A program made the position numbers and the translations under genes. From positions 98,705 to 162,704 of the forward strand of contig NZ_MKGR01000008.1 of the NCBI RefSeq assembly GCF_001908095.1: a DNA stretch of 64,000 nucleotides. Direction: 5' to 3'. The first letter of the stretch is position 1, and each line of letters opens with the position of its first letter. The notes under the pieces were generated by a model that was given only the letters and a program-made list of their open reading frames with translations, was not told the origin of the DNA and searched no databases. Source of the DNA: Xenorhabdus thuongxuanensis (GTDB lineage: Bacteria > Pseudomonadota > Gammaproteobacteria > Enterobacterales > Enterobacteriaceae). Below are positions 52,902 through 62,664 of this stretch, one piece after another.

Positions 52902-55454
52902 GTGTCTGCAGAATTTTCCATCGGTGTCATCATAAGCGGAGCCATTAGCGGTGCATTTAGCTCTGCTATATCGGGAACTCGCCGTACACTGGGCGCCCTA
53001 GGAGAAACCACTCGTCGGCTGGAAAATCGGCAACAGGCATTGAACCGTGCTATTGAACGTTATGGTCAGTTGGGTTCCCGCAGTGCACAACGTTTGAATA
53101 CAGATTTACAACGTGTTGGCCGAACACTGGAACAATTAAACCGTCAGCAAAAACGTTTAGAGTCTACTGCCAGTATGAGTGATGCCGCCAGAGCAAACCG
53201 TATGGCTCTCTATGGAAAAGGTGCCGAAACTTACGCATTAGCGCGAACAATATCCTCTCCCGTTATGCAATCAGTAACAAAATACGCCTCATTTGAATCA
53301 GGGTTAAGAGACATTGCTGTTACGGGTGATCTGGATGCAAAACAAGAACAAGCCATTGGTGTGTCTATTCGACAAACATCACTCAAAGTTAATCAGCTTC
53401 AGGAAGAACTTTTGGGTGGAGTTGGTCAGTTGGTTGCTGATGGCATGGCTCCTGAAAAAGCATCACAGTTTGCTGAATTATTGGGAAAAGCGGCTACCGC
53501 CACCAAAGCGGATATGACTGATCTGGCCAAAATGACGTTTGCTTTCAGTGATGCTCTTAAAATTACTAATACCAAAGATCTAGAGCAAGCTTTCGGTATT
53601 GCAGCAACGGGAGCAAAACTTGGTTCATTTGAATTAAAGGATATGGCGAAAGCATTACCTGGGCTGTCCAAAGCATTTGCTGCACGTGGAATCACAGGCA
53701 AAGAAGCTATCACACAGATTGTAGCCAGTTTGGAGGTTGGTAAAGGAAGTGGTTCAGCGGAGGCGGCTGTTACCAATATGACAAACTGGCTGGCCGCAAT
53801 GGGGAGACGTGACACTATCCATAAATATGCGGATGCTGGTATTGACTATCAAGGGTCAATGCAGCGTTATGTTGCACAAGGATTCTCGCAATATGAAGCC
53901 TCCTTAATGATCGCCAATCGTTTTATTGATGGAAAAGGAAAAGCATTTTTACAGCAATGGCAGGAAGCTGGAGCTAAAGGTGATCAAGACAGCCAACAAA
54001 AATTAATGGAATCATTTGGTCTGGCTGAAATTTTTACTGATATTCAGACAGTGAACCATCTGGTATCTATGCGTCAGGGCTGGGATAAGTATTTATCCAG
54101 TAAAAAGGAGATGAATAGTGATGGTGCACAAAATACACTGTCGAAAGATTTTGATAAGCAAAATGACACGCTGGAAGCAAGGTGGCGGCGTACTCAGATT
54201 GGATTTAATGAATCATCTATTAATATTGGTCAATCATTGCGTCCGACGCTGATGCAATTAGCCGAAACTTTTATCCCATTAATTGATCAGACTGGCAAAT
54301 GGCTTGCAGCTCATCCTGAACTTATCAGTAATGTTGTCTCACTGGTCGGCGGGTTTTTGGCATTTAAAGCGGCTTCAGTGGGGGTCAGATTAGGCCTAAA
54401 CCTTTTGTTTTCTCCTATCATTGATATCTGGAAAGGTGCCATGTTAATGCGCACCCGTTGGTTATTGCTTCGGGCCGCTATCGGTACGGGGGGGCGATTT
54501 GCTTTTGTCGGCAATCTCTTAGGTAAAATGGCTAGCGCGGCTCGTGGGTTAGGTAAAGTTCTTGGCGGTGCTCTCTATAAGGGTTTGATGCTGGCTGGCA
54601 GGGCTCTTTTGTGGATTGGTCGTGCATTGCTAATGAATCCCATCGGATTAATCATCGTCGGTATTGCAGTCGCTGCGTATCTTATCTATCGCTATTGGAA
54701 ACCCATCAGCAATTTCTTTAAAGGGCTTTGGGGTAGAGTAAGATCTGCTTTTCAGGGGGGATGGCAGGGAATTAAAAACATTTGGTCTAATGTTAAAGGT
54801 TGGTTTACTACCCGCTGGAATGACATATCAAATGTTTTTAATAGTGGGATACTTAAAGTTGGTAAGTTAATTTCAAACTGGTCTCCCTTGAAATGGTTCT
54901 CTAAGGCGTTCAGTGGTGTCATGAAATGGTTTGGCATTGATATGCCCAATAACTTTACTGATTTTGGTAAAAATATCGTTAATGGATTGGTGAATGGCAT
55001 TTCTAATATGCTGACCACGGCCAAGGATACTATTAAAAACTTCGGTGGCAACATTTCTGGCTGGTTTAAAGAAGCGTTAGGTATTCAATCTCCCAGTCGG
55101 GTATTTATGGGCTTTGGCGATAATATCGTGCAAGGCGCGGTGATGGGTATTGAGCGTACAAGTCCGCTGGCTGCTCGCGCCACTCAGCGTCTGGCTGAAG
55201 AAATGACACCTGACGCTCCTCAAATTCCAGTGACCAAAACGATGTCAGGTTATTCCACTGGGCGGGCAGCCTATAAAAATGCGGGAAACAGCAATAATGG
55301 ATTGTCTGTCACTTATTCTCCACAAATTTACATTGGCAATAAACCACAAGCGGCTACACCCGATATCAGTCAGGCATTAAATATGAGCTTGCACGAATTG
55401 GAAAAAATGCTGGAACGTATCGTTATACAGAGAGAACGCCGGAGGTATGAATAA
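52902..55454 (+). CDS. Tail tape measure protein
   Basis: 850 residues from a GTG start. Long helical N-terminal region, the TP901-type core (YASFESGLRDIAVTGDLDA, then LAKMTFAFSDALKITN), hydrophobic segments near 475-610, and a C-terminal NGLVNGISNMLTTAKDTIKN plus IQSPSRVFMGFGDNIVQGAVMGIE. It sets tail length and plugs the tube. It is the longest gene of the prophage. Confidence 0.93.
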   Translation: MSAEFSIGVIISGAISGAFSSAISGTRRTLGALGETTRRLENRQQALNRAIERYGQLGSRSAQRLNTDLQRVGRTLEQLNRQQKRLESTASMSDAARANRMALYGKGAETYALARTISSPVMQSVTKYASFESGLRDIAVTGDLDAKQEQAIGVSIRQTSLKVNQLQEELLGGVGQLVADGMAPEKASQFAELLGKAATATKADMTDLAKMTFAFSDALKITNTKDLEQAFGIAATGAKLGSFELKDMAKALPGLSKAFAARGITGKEAITQIVASLEVGKGSGSAEAAVTNMTNWLAAMGRRDTIHKYADAGIDYQGSMQRYVAQGFSQYEASLMIANRFIDGKGKAFLQQWQEAGAKGDQDSQQKLMESFGLAEIFTDIQTVNHLVSMRQGWDKYLSSKKEMNSDGAQNTLSKDFDKQNDTLEARWRRTQIGFNESSINIGQSLRPTLMQLAETFIPLIDQTGKWLAAHPELISNVVSLVGGFLAFKAASVGVRLGLNLLFSPIIDIWKGAMLMRTRWLLLRAAIGTGGRFAFVGNLLGKMASAARGLGKVLGGALYKGLMLAGRALLWIGRALLMNPIGLIIVGIAVAAYLIYRYWKPISNFFKGLWGRVRSAFQGGWQGIKNIWSNVKGWFTTRWNDISNVFNSGILKVGKLISNWSPLKWFSKAFSGVMKWFGIDMPNNFTDFGKNIVNGLVNGISNMLTTAKDTIKNFGGNISGWFKEALGIQSPSRVFMGFGDNIVQGAVMGIERTSPLAARATQRLAEEMTPDAPQIPVTKTMSGYSTGRAAYKNAGNSNNGLSVTYSPQIYIGNKPQAATPDISQALNMSLHELEKMLERIVIQRERRRYE

Positions 55455-56338
55455 TGTTTGCTGTATTAGGTGATATCGAATTTGAATTAATCACGTATTG
55501 GGATGGGTTCGATGTTACGTTTGGCGTTGATTATGCTGAACATGCCCGAATCCACGGTAAGCCTGGCTTGCAGTTCGTGGGTGAGAAGCTGGATGAAATT
55601 CAACTTAGCCTGGTCTTTCATCAACATTATTGTACGCCGGATGTTGAATTAAATCGGTTACGCGCAGCGATGCGAAAACATCAGGCGCTGGCGTTGGTAT
55701 TTGGCAATGGCGATTATCGTGGCTGGTTTGTCATTACTGATGTGACAGCCACCAGTGAACAAACAGACTCAGTCGGCAATGTATTTGCCCTGAATGCCTC
55801 CGTGACATTGCGTGAATATGTTGGTGATCCTAAAAATCAGTTGAAGCCACCTGCTATTAAATCCCATGTTCCGAATACAAAGGCGTTATCTAATGCAGTA
55901 CCGAAGCCATCAGGTCTGGCTAAACAACTCAGGGATGGCGTGAATTATGCCAAACAAGCGCAGTCAGCATTGCAAACAACGATCAGTACCGTACGTATTG
56001 CGCAGAAGATGAAAGGTAACCCGGCAGTCGCATTGACTCGTGTGCCCGGTCTTTTTACCGGATTGAACAATATTGCTGGGCCATTAGGAAAAAGTTATCC
56101 GGCGTTTAAAGCCTTGGGTGACACGCTGCCGGAGGCAATTCAATTGACCAGAGCAACAGGACAGGCCGCAACATTTATTAATAACGCTCAAGCGTCATTA
56201 AGCCGTGTAGACAGTCGTAATATTGCGGCTGCATTGGATTCTGTGTCGGGGCAGCTTGAATCGGCTAGTTCAACATTCACATCGATATCTCCTGCACTCA
56301 GTAAGATGGCTGCGCAAATTACGACGAGGGTACTTTGA
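55454..56338 (+). CDS. Tail protein U-like (P2 gpU family)
   Basis: 294 residues, of which about 130 are the gpU domain (MFAVLGDIEFELITYWDGFD, then ARIHGKPGLQFVGEKLDEIQLSLVFHQHYC). The remainder is an Ala-rich helical extension. gpU caps or ends the tail tube. It starts at the final base of the tape measure gene. Confidence 0.88.
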   Translation: MFAVLGDIEFELITYWDGFDVTFGVDYAEHARIHGKPGLQFVGEKLDEIQLSLVFHQHYCTPDVELNRLRAAMRKHQALALVFGNGDYRGWFVITDVTATSEQTDSVGNVFALNASVTLREYVGDPKNQLKPPAIKSHVPNTKALSNAVPKPSGLAKQLRDGVNYAKQAQSALQTTISTVRIAQKMKGNPAVALTRVPGLFTGLNNIAGPLGKSYPAFKALGDTLPEAIQLTRATGQAATFINNAQASLSRVDSRNIAAALDSVSGQLESASSTFTSISPALSKMAAQITTRVL

Positions 56339-56550
56339 TGTTTCTTGAGCACATTACAAAAGCTGGTGATAGATGGGATTTATTGGCTCATTATTATTAC
56401 GGTGATCCTCTGGGTTATGCCCGTATTGTTGCTGCCAACCCTCATATTGCCGTTACACCCGTATTGCCCTCGGGGGTAGTTGTATTGATCCCCATTATTG
56501 ACGCTGACAATGTAGTCACTACAGAGGATACTCCACCGTGGCTGAGATAA
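56338..56550 (+). CDS. Tail protein X (LysM-like, P2 gpX)
   Basis: 70 residues from the ATG at 56338, 7 bases after CGAGGG. EHITKAGDRWDLLAHYYYGDPLGYARIVAANPHI is the gpX/LysM pattern. It overlaps its neighbours on both sides. Baseplate hub component. Confidence 0.88.
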   Translation: MFLEHITKAGDRWDLLAHYYYGDPLGYARIVAANPHIAVTPVLPSGVVVLIPIIDADNVVTTEDTPPWLR

Positions 56551-57719
56551 TTGATATCAGACAAACACCCTCTCTGGCGGGTGTCTCTGACGTTTTAAGC
56601 CCGACGTTTACGTTACGTTATTTGCAAAAAGATATCACTAACGACATCACACCGTATGTTACGCGTGTCAGCTATACCGACAATATCAAAAGTGAATCGG
56701 ATGAAATTGAAGTGGAGCTGGATGATACCGATGGTCGCTGGCTGGATAAGTGGTATCCGGGCAAAGGTGATACATTAACGTTGAGATTGGGTTATCTTGG
56801 CGAACAGTTGCTTAATTGTGGTACATTCTCTATTGATGAAATTGAAGTCAGTAGCCCGCCCTCGACAGTATCCATTAGGGGTGTTGCAACATCGATTAAT
56901 ATGGCATTACGTACCAAATCTAATCGTGGATTTGAAAATACGACACTGGCAGCCATCGCGAGTCGTATTGCCAAAAAACACCGACTAAAGCTGGTTGGCA
57001 GTATTGAAACCATCAAAATTGACCGAGTGACACAATACTCGGAAACTGATATAGCCTTCCTGAAGCGACTGGCCAATGAGTACGGTTATGCCGTTAAGGT
57101 TGTCAGTGAACAACTCATATTTTCCCACTTAACCACCTTACGCAGCCAGGTGCCTATAAAGAAACTATTCCCTCATGATGTTGCCCAATTTTCACTGCGG
57201 GACACGATTAACAAGGTTTATAAGAAAGCCAAGGTGAAACACCAAAAGGCGGGTGATAAAAAATTAATTGTCTATGAAGCTGACGGCACGACCAGTACAA
57301 GTCATCAAGCCGATTCAAAAGGAAAAAATAATAGTGGAAAAGAAACCAGCGCAGATACCTTAAAAGTCAATAGTCGAGCAACAGACAAAAATAGTGCAGA
57401 AATTAAGGCACAGTCAGCACTGGATTCTCATAACGAATACCAACAAAACGGTTCGCTGTCATTGATGGGAAGCCCCCAGTTAACGGCTGGAAATAAAATT
57501 GAATTGATTGGGTTTGGCAAACTATCTGGGCAATGGTTAATTACTTCAGCTCGTCATTCCTTTGATCGCAGCAGTGGATATGTCACTGAACTTGAAATTG
57601 CTCGTGGCCCCATTACATCCGGCAAGTCTAAGAAAGGTAAGAAGAGTAAAACACAGAAATTAGTTGTCTATAAACCAGATGGTTCTTCCGAAACAGTCAT
57701 CAAGGAGAAAACCAAATGA
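56538..57719 (+). CDS. Late control protein D / baseplate hub
   Basis: 393 residues from a GTG. DIRQTPSLAGVSDVLSPTFTLRYL, ESDEIEVELDDTDGRWLDKWYPGKGDTL and the C-terminal GKLSGQWLITSARHSFDRSSGYVTELEI identify P2 gpD (gp27-like hub). A Lys/Ser-rich linker of about 60 residues (near 235-300) is longer than usual. In P2 gpD also binds Ogr, but no Ogr-type gene is seen here. Confidence 0.9.
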   Translation: MAEIIDIRQTPSLAGVSDVLSPTFTLRYLQKDITNDITPYVTRVSYTDNIKSESDEIEVELDDTDGRWLDKWYPGKGDTLTLRLGYLGEQLLNCGTFSIDEIEVSSPPSTVSIRGVATSINMALRTKSNRGFENTTLAAIASRIAKKHRLKLVGSIETIKIDRVTQYSETDIAFLKRLANEYGYAVKVVSEQLIFSHLTTLRSQVPIKKLFPHDVAQFSLRDTINKVYKKAKVKHQKAGDKKLIVYEADGTTSTSHQADSKGKNNSGKETSADTLKVNSRATDKNSAEIKAQSALDSHNEYQQNGSLSLMGSPQLTAGNKIELIGFGKLSGQWLITSARHSFDRSSGYVTELEIARGPITSGKSKKGKKSKTQKLVVYKPDGSSETVIKEKTK

Positions 57720-58312
57720 GCAGTGTAACTCGTCAAGTTGGTACTATCAGTGCTGTAGATCCTGCCACCGTTCGTGCCCGCGTGCGATTGCCCGAATGCG
57801 ATAATATGCGCACTAACTGGCTGAATGTATTACAGCGAAATACCCAAAATAACAAAGGTTATTGGTTGCCTGATATTGGAGAACAAGTTGAGGTGCTACT
57901 GGATGCCAATGGTGAGGATGGCGTTATTTTAGGTGCAGTTTATTCCAGTGTTGATAAACCGCCTGCCAATAATAAAGACACCCGTGGTGTGACGTATGCA
58001 GATAATGCAGCCTTTTATTATGATCGCACTACTCACACTCTGACTATCAATGGTGGTATTCAATATATAAATATCACTGTAGGTGCCAATGTTGTTATTC
58101 AGGCGCAACAAGTCACTGTTGATACACCGGAAACAATTTTAACCGGAAATTTGTTAGTAAAAGGTCGGTTAACCTACCAGAATGGGCTATCGGGTTCTGG
58201 TGGTGATGGTATTGCAGCAAATATTCAAGGTAACGTCAGCGTCAACGGCAATATCCATGCAACGGGCAGCATCATGGATGAAGGCGGTAATTCGAACCAT
58301 CATTCTCATTAA
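57716..58312 (+). CDS. Baseplate assembly protein V (spike)
   Basis: 198 residues. An OB-fold (VGTISAVDPATVRARVRLPECDNMRTNWLNVLQRNTQNNKGYWLPDIGEQVEVLLDANGED) is followed by a beta-helix and ends with GGNSNHHSH, the metal-binding HxH tip of gpV spikes. It pierces the outer membrane. Confidence 0.92.
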   Translation: MSSVTRQVGTISAVDPATVRARVRLPECDNMRTNWLNVLQRNTQNNKGYWLPDIGEQVEVLLDANGEDGVILGAVYSSVDKPPANNKDTRGVTYADNAAFYYDRTTHTLTINGGIQYINITVGANVVIQAQQVTVDTPETILTGNLLVKGRLTYQNGLSGSGGDGIAANIQGNVSVNGNIHATGSIMDEGGNSNHHSH

Positions 58313-58348
58313 CTTCTTTAAACGTCTTTAATATCAAACCTTCCAGCT

Positions 58349-58366
58349 GGGGGCGATACTGCCCCC
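58349..58366 (+). promoter_or_regulatory. G/C hairpin directly before the gpW start
   Basis: GGGGGC (58349-58354), GATACT, GCCCCC (58361-58366); the ATG begins at the very next base. The only purine-rich ribosome binding stretch is inside the left arm. Upstream TTCTTTAAACGTCTTTAATA copies the element before 52214. Confidence 0.6.
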
Positions 58367-58720
58367 ATGAATACAAACTCAAACTCTGTTTTTTGGCAAC
58401 CTGCTCTCCAACACTCCGGCGAAACAGTCAGTGGGTTGGATGATATTGCTCAAGCCATTCTCATTATTCTGCGTACACCACGTGGCAGTGACCTACATCG
58501 ACCAGAATTTGGCAGTAACTTACATCGCTATATTGATTATCCCATAGACCGCGCAATTCCCCACGTTGTCAGAGAATCTGTCGATGCTATTTCGCGTTGG
58601 GAACCTCGCTGTCAATTGCTATCGGTAAAACCCACCATTGATGGAGAGCATTTAACTCTGCGTGTGAATTGGGCTGCCGCGGATGGCATTACACAATCTA
58701 CGGAGTTGTTATGGCGCTGA
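58367..58720 (+). CDS. Baseplate wedge protein W (gp25-like)
   Basis: 117 residues. DIAQAILIILRTPRGSDLHRPEFGSNLHRYIDYPIDRAIPHVVRES is the GPW/gp25 signature. It opens the second baseplate block after a 54-base gap and overlaps the gpJ gene. Confidence 0.92.
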   Translation: MNTNSNSVFWQPALQHSGETVSGLDDIAQAILIILRTPRGSDLHRPEFGSNLHRYIDYPIDRAIPHVVRESVDAISRWEPRCQLLSVKPTIDGEHLTLRVNWAAADGITQSTELLWR

Positions 58721-59814
58721 CAGAACCTAATTTTATCGAACGCGATGCAGAGAAAATCACAACCGAGATGATCGCACAGTATGAGGCTGATGCCGGCAAA
58801 ACGTTGTACCCAGCACAGGCTGAACGCCTGCTGATTAATTTGTTTGCCTATCGTGAGGCATTGATCCGGATGAGAGTCCAGGAAGCGGCTAAACAAAATT
58901 TGGTTCAGTTTGCTTGTGCCCCCATTTTGGACTACTTAGGCGAATTGGTTGGCGTATATCGGCTACCTGCCCAACCTGCGCATACCACATTGCAATTTAG
59001 TGTTGATGAAGTATTAGAACGAGATGTCCTTATTCCCGTTGGAACACGTGTTAGTGCATCAGATAGCATTATTTTTGCTACTAACACAGACGCTGTTCTA
59101 AAAACTGGCATGCGTTTCGTCAATGTCAGCGCTACCTGTATGGATGCGGGATTATCGGGTAATGGCTGGCAACCTGCACAGGTTAGCACTCTGTTGGATG
59201 AGATCGATGATATTGATCTGCAAGTAACTAACATAATAGCCAGTAGCGGTGGTTCTGCTGAGGAAAGTGACGACAGACTGCGTGTACGAATTAAGATGGC
59301 ACCCGAATCGTTTACTAATGCGGGCAGTTGTCAGGCCTATCGTTTCCATGCCATGCGTGCTCATCCCAACATTGTTGATGTCGCGGTTATGTCCCCCGTT
59401 CCGGGCACAGTTGAATTATTTCCACTATTGGCGACAGGCTTGCCAGATGAAAGCATTCTAACGCTGGTGAAAAGTTTTTGCTCTGATGAGAAAGTCCGTC
59501 CATTGACGGACACTGTTCACGCAAAATCGCCAGTGCAAATCGACTACACCATCAAGGCAAAATTGACTTTGTATGTCGGTGTTAATGCCTTAGATATTCA
59601 GTCCTCAGCAGAACAGGCTATACAAACGTGGGTAGCGGAACGAGCTACAACACTTGGGAAAGATATCGTCCCCAGCCAGATCATTTCAATACTGTCTATT
59701 TCCGGTGTCTATCAGGTAGAGCTGGAATCACCTGCACTTCAGGTCATAAATGAGAATGAATGGGCAAACTGTACTGGTATTTCCGTTTTGATCACGGGAG
59801 TCGCTAATGGCTAA
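58711..59814 (+). CDS. Baseplate wedge protein J
   Basis: 367 residues from the ATG at 58711. FIERDAEKITTEMIAQYEADAGKTLYPAQAERLLINLFAYREAL and the GSAEESDDRLRVRIKMAPESFTNAGS motif mark the gpJ family. It forms the wedge with W and I. Confidence 0.92.
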   Translation: MALTEPNFIERDAEKITTEMIAQYEADAGKTLYPAQAERLLINLFAYREALIRMRVQEAAKQNLVQFACAPILDYLGELVGVYRLPAQPAHTTLQFSVDEVLERDVLIPVGTRVSASDSIIFATNTDAVLKTGMRFVNVSATCMDAGLSGNGWQPAQVSTLLDEIDDIDLQVTNIIASSGGSAEESDDRLRVRIKMAPESFTNAGSCQAYRFHAMRAHPNIVDVAVMSPVPGTVELFPLLATGLPDESILTLVKSFCSDEKVRPLTDTVHAKSPVQIDYTIKAKLTLYVGVNALDIQSSAEQAIQTWVAERATTLGKDIVPSQIISILSISGVYQVELESPALQVINENEWANCTGISVLITGVANG

Positions 59815-60382
59815 GTTACATTTACCGCCGCCACTTGAATCTGATATCAGCATGCGTGCATTAGGACAGCTCGTTTCTCGTTTTGATGATATCGATTTAA
59901 CCCGGTTAATGGTTTATCTCATTGATATTGTCGATATCAGCGCATTGTACTGGCTCGCTGACCAGTTTTCATTATTAGGTGATGGCTGGGAGCTTGTCGA
60001 ATCAGAAGATGCCCGGCGCACACTAATCAAATCAGCGATAGAGCTGCATCGCTATAAAGGCACGCCCTGGTCAATCAGGGAGGTAATTCGCCGTTTTGGA
60101 TTTGGTGAAGTTGATTTAATTGAAGGCACAGGACAAATCAACTATGACGGTCATGCCAGCCATAACGGTAATTATGTGCATGGTGATGCAACGTCCTGGG
60201 CAGTTTATCGGGTTATTCTTCAGCAACCTATTACCAATGACCAGGCCTCACTATTACGCACCACGCTAGCGGCTTTTGCACCTGCGCGTTGCCATCTCGC
60301 CAGTTTGGAATATCAGTCAGTATCAATTCGCTACAACAACACTGTCAGCTATAACGGCAGTTACAATCATGGGAGCAGTTAA
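59807..60382 (+). CDS. Tail protein I
   Basis: 191 residues. ALYWLADQFSLLGDGWELVESEDARRTLIKSAIELHRYKGTPWSIREVIRRFGFGEVDLIEG identifies gpI, which anchors the tail fibres to the baseplate. It overlaps J by eight bases and touches the fibre gene. Confidence 0.9.
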   Translation: MAKLHLPPPLESDISMRALGQLVSRFDDIDLTRLMVYLIDIVDISALYWLADQFSLLGDGWELVESEDARRTLIKSAIELHRYKGTPWSIREVIRRFGFGEVDLIEGTGQINYDGHASHNGNYVHGDATSWAVYRVILQQPITNDQASLLRTTLAAFAPARCHLASLEYQSVSIRYNNTVSYNGSYNHGSS

Positions 60383-61219
60383 ATGGCTAATTTACCCGAA
60401 ACCCCACAATGGTCTGACGGCGTATATCAGATAGAAACTTCAGACCCCGTATTAGGTGGTCCTGATGGCATTTCTAATCGGCAGGCTAAACAACTTGCTA
60501 GTCGTACAAGTTATCTAAAACAGCAGTTGGAACAAAACGAGAGTGAGCTGAAGGAGCATACCGAAGCTAAAGATCCACATCCTCAATATGCACCCAAAGC
60601 CAGCCCTGTATTCACAGGAACACCGACGGCGCCAACACCGGCACAGGATGCTAATAACACCCAGATTGCAACGACAGCCTTCGTGCAATCTTTGGCAAAT
60701 GCAGCAAATAATAATGCTAATACTCGTCTGGAGAAAAACAAGAACGGCGCGGATATTCTTGATAAACCGGCGTTTGTGAAAAACCTCGGTTTAACGGCAG
60801 GCTCGGCGTTACCGGTTGGTGTCCCTATTCCGTGGCCGTTGGCAACCCCTCCGGCTGGGTGGATAAAATGTAACGGCGCTACGTTTACCGCAGCACAATA
60901 TCCAGAGCTGGCGCGTGTATACCCCTCGCTGAGATTACCAGATTTGCGAGGGGAATTTATTCGAGGGTGGGATGATAGCGGTAAGATTGACCCAGGCCGC
61001 GCTTTGCTTTCATTACAAAGCGGCTCAGTTGGGCGACATGATCACGCATTTAATCAAACATGGGGGGCAACGGGGCCCGATAGCACAGGTGGGAGGTATC
61101 CTGTTAGTGCAGACACCAATGGAGCGGCGCTTGATCTTCCTATCTATACGGATTATTACGGGGGTAATGAAACTCGCCCACGTAACATTGCATTTAACTA
61201 CATTGTGAGGGCTGTATAA
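60383..61219 (+). CDS. Tail fibre protein with switchable C-terminus
   Basis: 278 residues, short for a tail fibre. Residues 1-134 form the constant part (WSDGVYQIETSDPVLGGPDGISN, then the PHPQYAPKASPVFTGTPTAP repeat). At residue ~135 the gene crosses a gix-like site. The variable part contains a collar-type domain (GWIKCNGATFTAAQYPELARVYPSLRLPDLRGEFIRGWD) and ends NETRPRNIAFNYIVRAV. It is the currently expressed orientation and determines receptor choice. Confidence 0.88.
   Translation: MANLPETPQWSDGVYQIETSDPVLGGPDGISNRQAKQLASRTSYLKQQLEQNESELKEHTEAKDPHPQYAPKASPVFTGTPTAPTPAQDANNTQIATTAFVQSLANAANNNANTRLEKNKNGADILDKPAFVKNLGLTAGSALPVGVPIPWPLATPPAGWIKCNGATFTAAQYPELARVYPSLRLPDLRGEFIRGWDDSGKIDPGRALLSLQSGSVGRHDHAFNQTWGATGPDSTGGRYPVSADTNGAALDLPIYTDYYGGNETRPRNIAFNYIVRAV
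60774..60799 (+). other. gix-like crossover site, left
   Basis: 26-base site centred on TC at 60786-60787, with core AAAACCTCGGTTTA matching the centre of the Mu gix site, the target of Gin. It lies inside the fibre gene at codons VKNLGL. Flanks TTGTGA and ACGGCA. Confidence 0.75.
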
Positions 61220-61815
61220 TGGCTGGCGCAAAATTAGACCAATACCAACACGCTACGGTCGCCGGTGATATCACGGTATTTAACTATCATAGCGAAACAC
61301 GGGAATATAGTTCTGCATCCGTGGAGTTCTTACCCGTAGGTGTCGGCATCCCAGCCCACTCGTGTATCGATGCACCGGGTGATCGCAAACAGGGTTATGC
61401 GATTTGCCGGACGTCGGACTTGTCCGCGTGGGAATACGTCGCAGATCATCGTGGTAAAACCGTTTACAGTATTGAAACAGGTGCCGCACAGGTGATTACA
61501 GCACTCGGTGATTATCCATCGAAAACAACACCAGAGGCACCTGCAACACCATTTGACAAATGGAATGGTAAACGATGGGTGACAGATAATCAGGCACAAC
61601 GCCAGCATGAACAGCAACAGGCAGAATCCCAAAAACGCTATCTAATGTCTCAGGCTACAAATTCCATCACTCCACTCCAATATGCTGTCGATCTCAACAT
61701 GGCAACGGACACAGAGAAATCGGCACTGACCGAATGGAAAAAATACATGGTGTTATTAAACCGTGTAGACTGTTCGGCAGCACCCAACATTGACTGGCCT
61801 AAAGCGCCAGAATAA
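61219..61815 (+). CDS. Tail fibre assembly protein (U-type)
   Basis: 198 residues. The C-terminus NSITPLQYAVDLNMATDTEKSALTEWKKYMVLLNRVDCSAAPNIDWPKAPE is the tail fibre assembly (Tfa) pattern. It works as chaperone or fibre-tip protein for the S fibre end. It starts at the last base of the fibre gene. Confidence 0.9.
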   Translation: MAGAKLDQYQHATVAGDITVFNYHSETREYSSASVEFLPVGVGIPAHSCIDAPGDRKQGYAICRTSDLSAWEYVADHRGKTVYSIETGAAQVITALGDYPSKTTPEAPATPFDKWNGKRWVTDNQAQRQHEQQQAESQKRYLMSQATNSITPLQYAVDLNMATDTEKSALTEWKKYMVLLNRVDCSAAPNIDWPKAPE

Positions 61816-61819
61816 CAAT

Positions 61820-61838
61820 CAGGGGCTGTGTGCCCCTG
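61820..61838. terminator. Hairpin between the convergent fibre assembly genes
   Basis: CAGGGGC, TGTGT, GCCCCTG: perfect 7-bp arms between two convergent stops. No T-run, so it may be a weak terminator. Confidence 0.5.
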
Positions 61839-61841
61839 TAC

Positions 61842-62273
61842 TCATTCCGGCTGTTCCGGCCATACGATATCGGGTGCGGTAGCGCAATCCACCCGATTGA
61901 GCAGGACACGGTATTTGCGCCAGTTGGTTAATGCGGATTTTTCGGCGTCGGTCGCCATATCTAAATCAACCGCGTCCTGGCAGATATCAATTTTTTCGGT
62001 TGCCGCGCTCAATAGTTGCCGTTTTTGGTATTCCGCCTGCTGCTGCAATTCCGCTGGCGTCGGAGGCGGTGGTGGAGGGATGTTAACCCAGCACGGCATT
62101 CCGTTGCTATCAACGCCTTTTCGTTTACCCGCAACGGATTGACTAAATTCAGAAAATACCTCATCTGCCACAGGGATAACATCATCGGGCAGTGTACCGG
62201 CAGCCTGATAGTCTGCTAACAGTGCGACAGGGTAAAAACTGAGCGTAGAGCGACTAAATAAATAATTTTTCAT
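61842..62273 (-). CDS. Alternative tail fibre assembly protein (U'-type)
   Basis: 143 residues. Its C-terminal half resembles the plus-strand assembly protein (AVDLDMATDAEKSALTNWRKYRVLLNRVDCATAPDIVWPEQPE), while the N-terminal part differs and includes a PPPPPPTP linker. It is silent until the segment inverts. Confidence 0.88.
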   Translation of the reverse strand: MKNYLFSRSTLSFYPVALLADYQAAGTLPDDVIPVADEVFSEFSQSVAGKRKGVDSNGMPCWVNIPPPPPPTPAELQQQAEYQKRQLLSAATEKIDICQDAVDLDMATDAEKSALTNWRKYRVLLNRVDCATAPDIVWPEQPE

Positions 62274-62274
62274 A

Positions 62275-62664
62275 TCAATATCCTATTGCGATATATGTCA
62301 CGACAGGTGGATGGATGGGTTTATATAGGGATTGAATTAACAACTCCGCCAGTTTTCGGTCAATTATTATTGTGCTGGCAATTACAATCCACCGTTCACT
62401 CGTACCGCCGTTTAAAACAGAGTTTGTTAATGAAACGCATTTATTGGGAAATGGAATAGGGAATTCGAACATTGTCTGTGTCTGATACCAGCCACCTAGA
62501 CCAGCTCCTGATACCTGAGTCGTTCCATGTGCCCGCCCCCATTGAATTACCACCCCGCTAGGCAATTTTTGATAACCAGACTCAGTTAACCGCGATTCAA
62601 AAAACGACATATCAGGGATCTGATTGCGCCCGTTCCCGATGGTTCGATAGACCGTATCCGCCAA
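62275..62664 (-). CDS. Alternative tail fibre C-terminus (S')
   Basis: 129 residues without a start of its own; the frame opens within the right gix-like site. NQIPDMSFFESRLTESGYQKLPSGVVIQWGRAHGT and a C-terminal HPPVVTYIAIGY are typical of the variable part of Mu/P2-type fibres. It would be expressed as a fusion to the constant part after inversion. Confidence 0.82.
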   Translation of the reverse strand: MADTVYRTIGNGRNQIPDMSFFESRLTESGYQKLPSGVVIQWGRAHGTTQVSGAGLGGWYQTQTMFEFPIPFPNKCVSLTNSVLNGGTSERWIVIASTIIIDRKLAELLIQSLYKPIHPPVVTYIAIGY

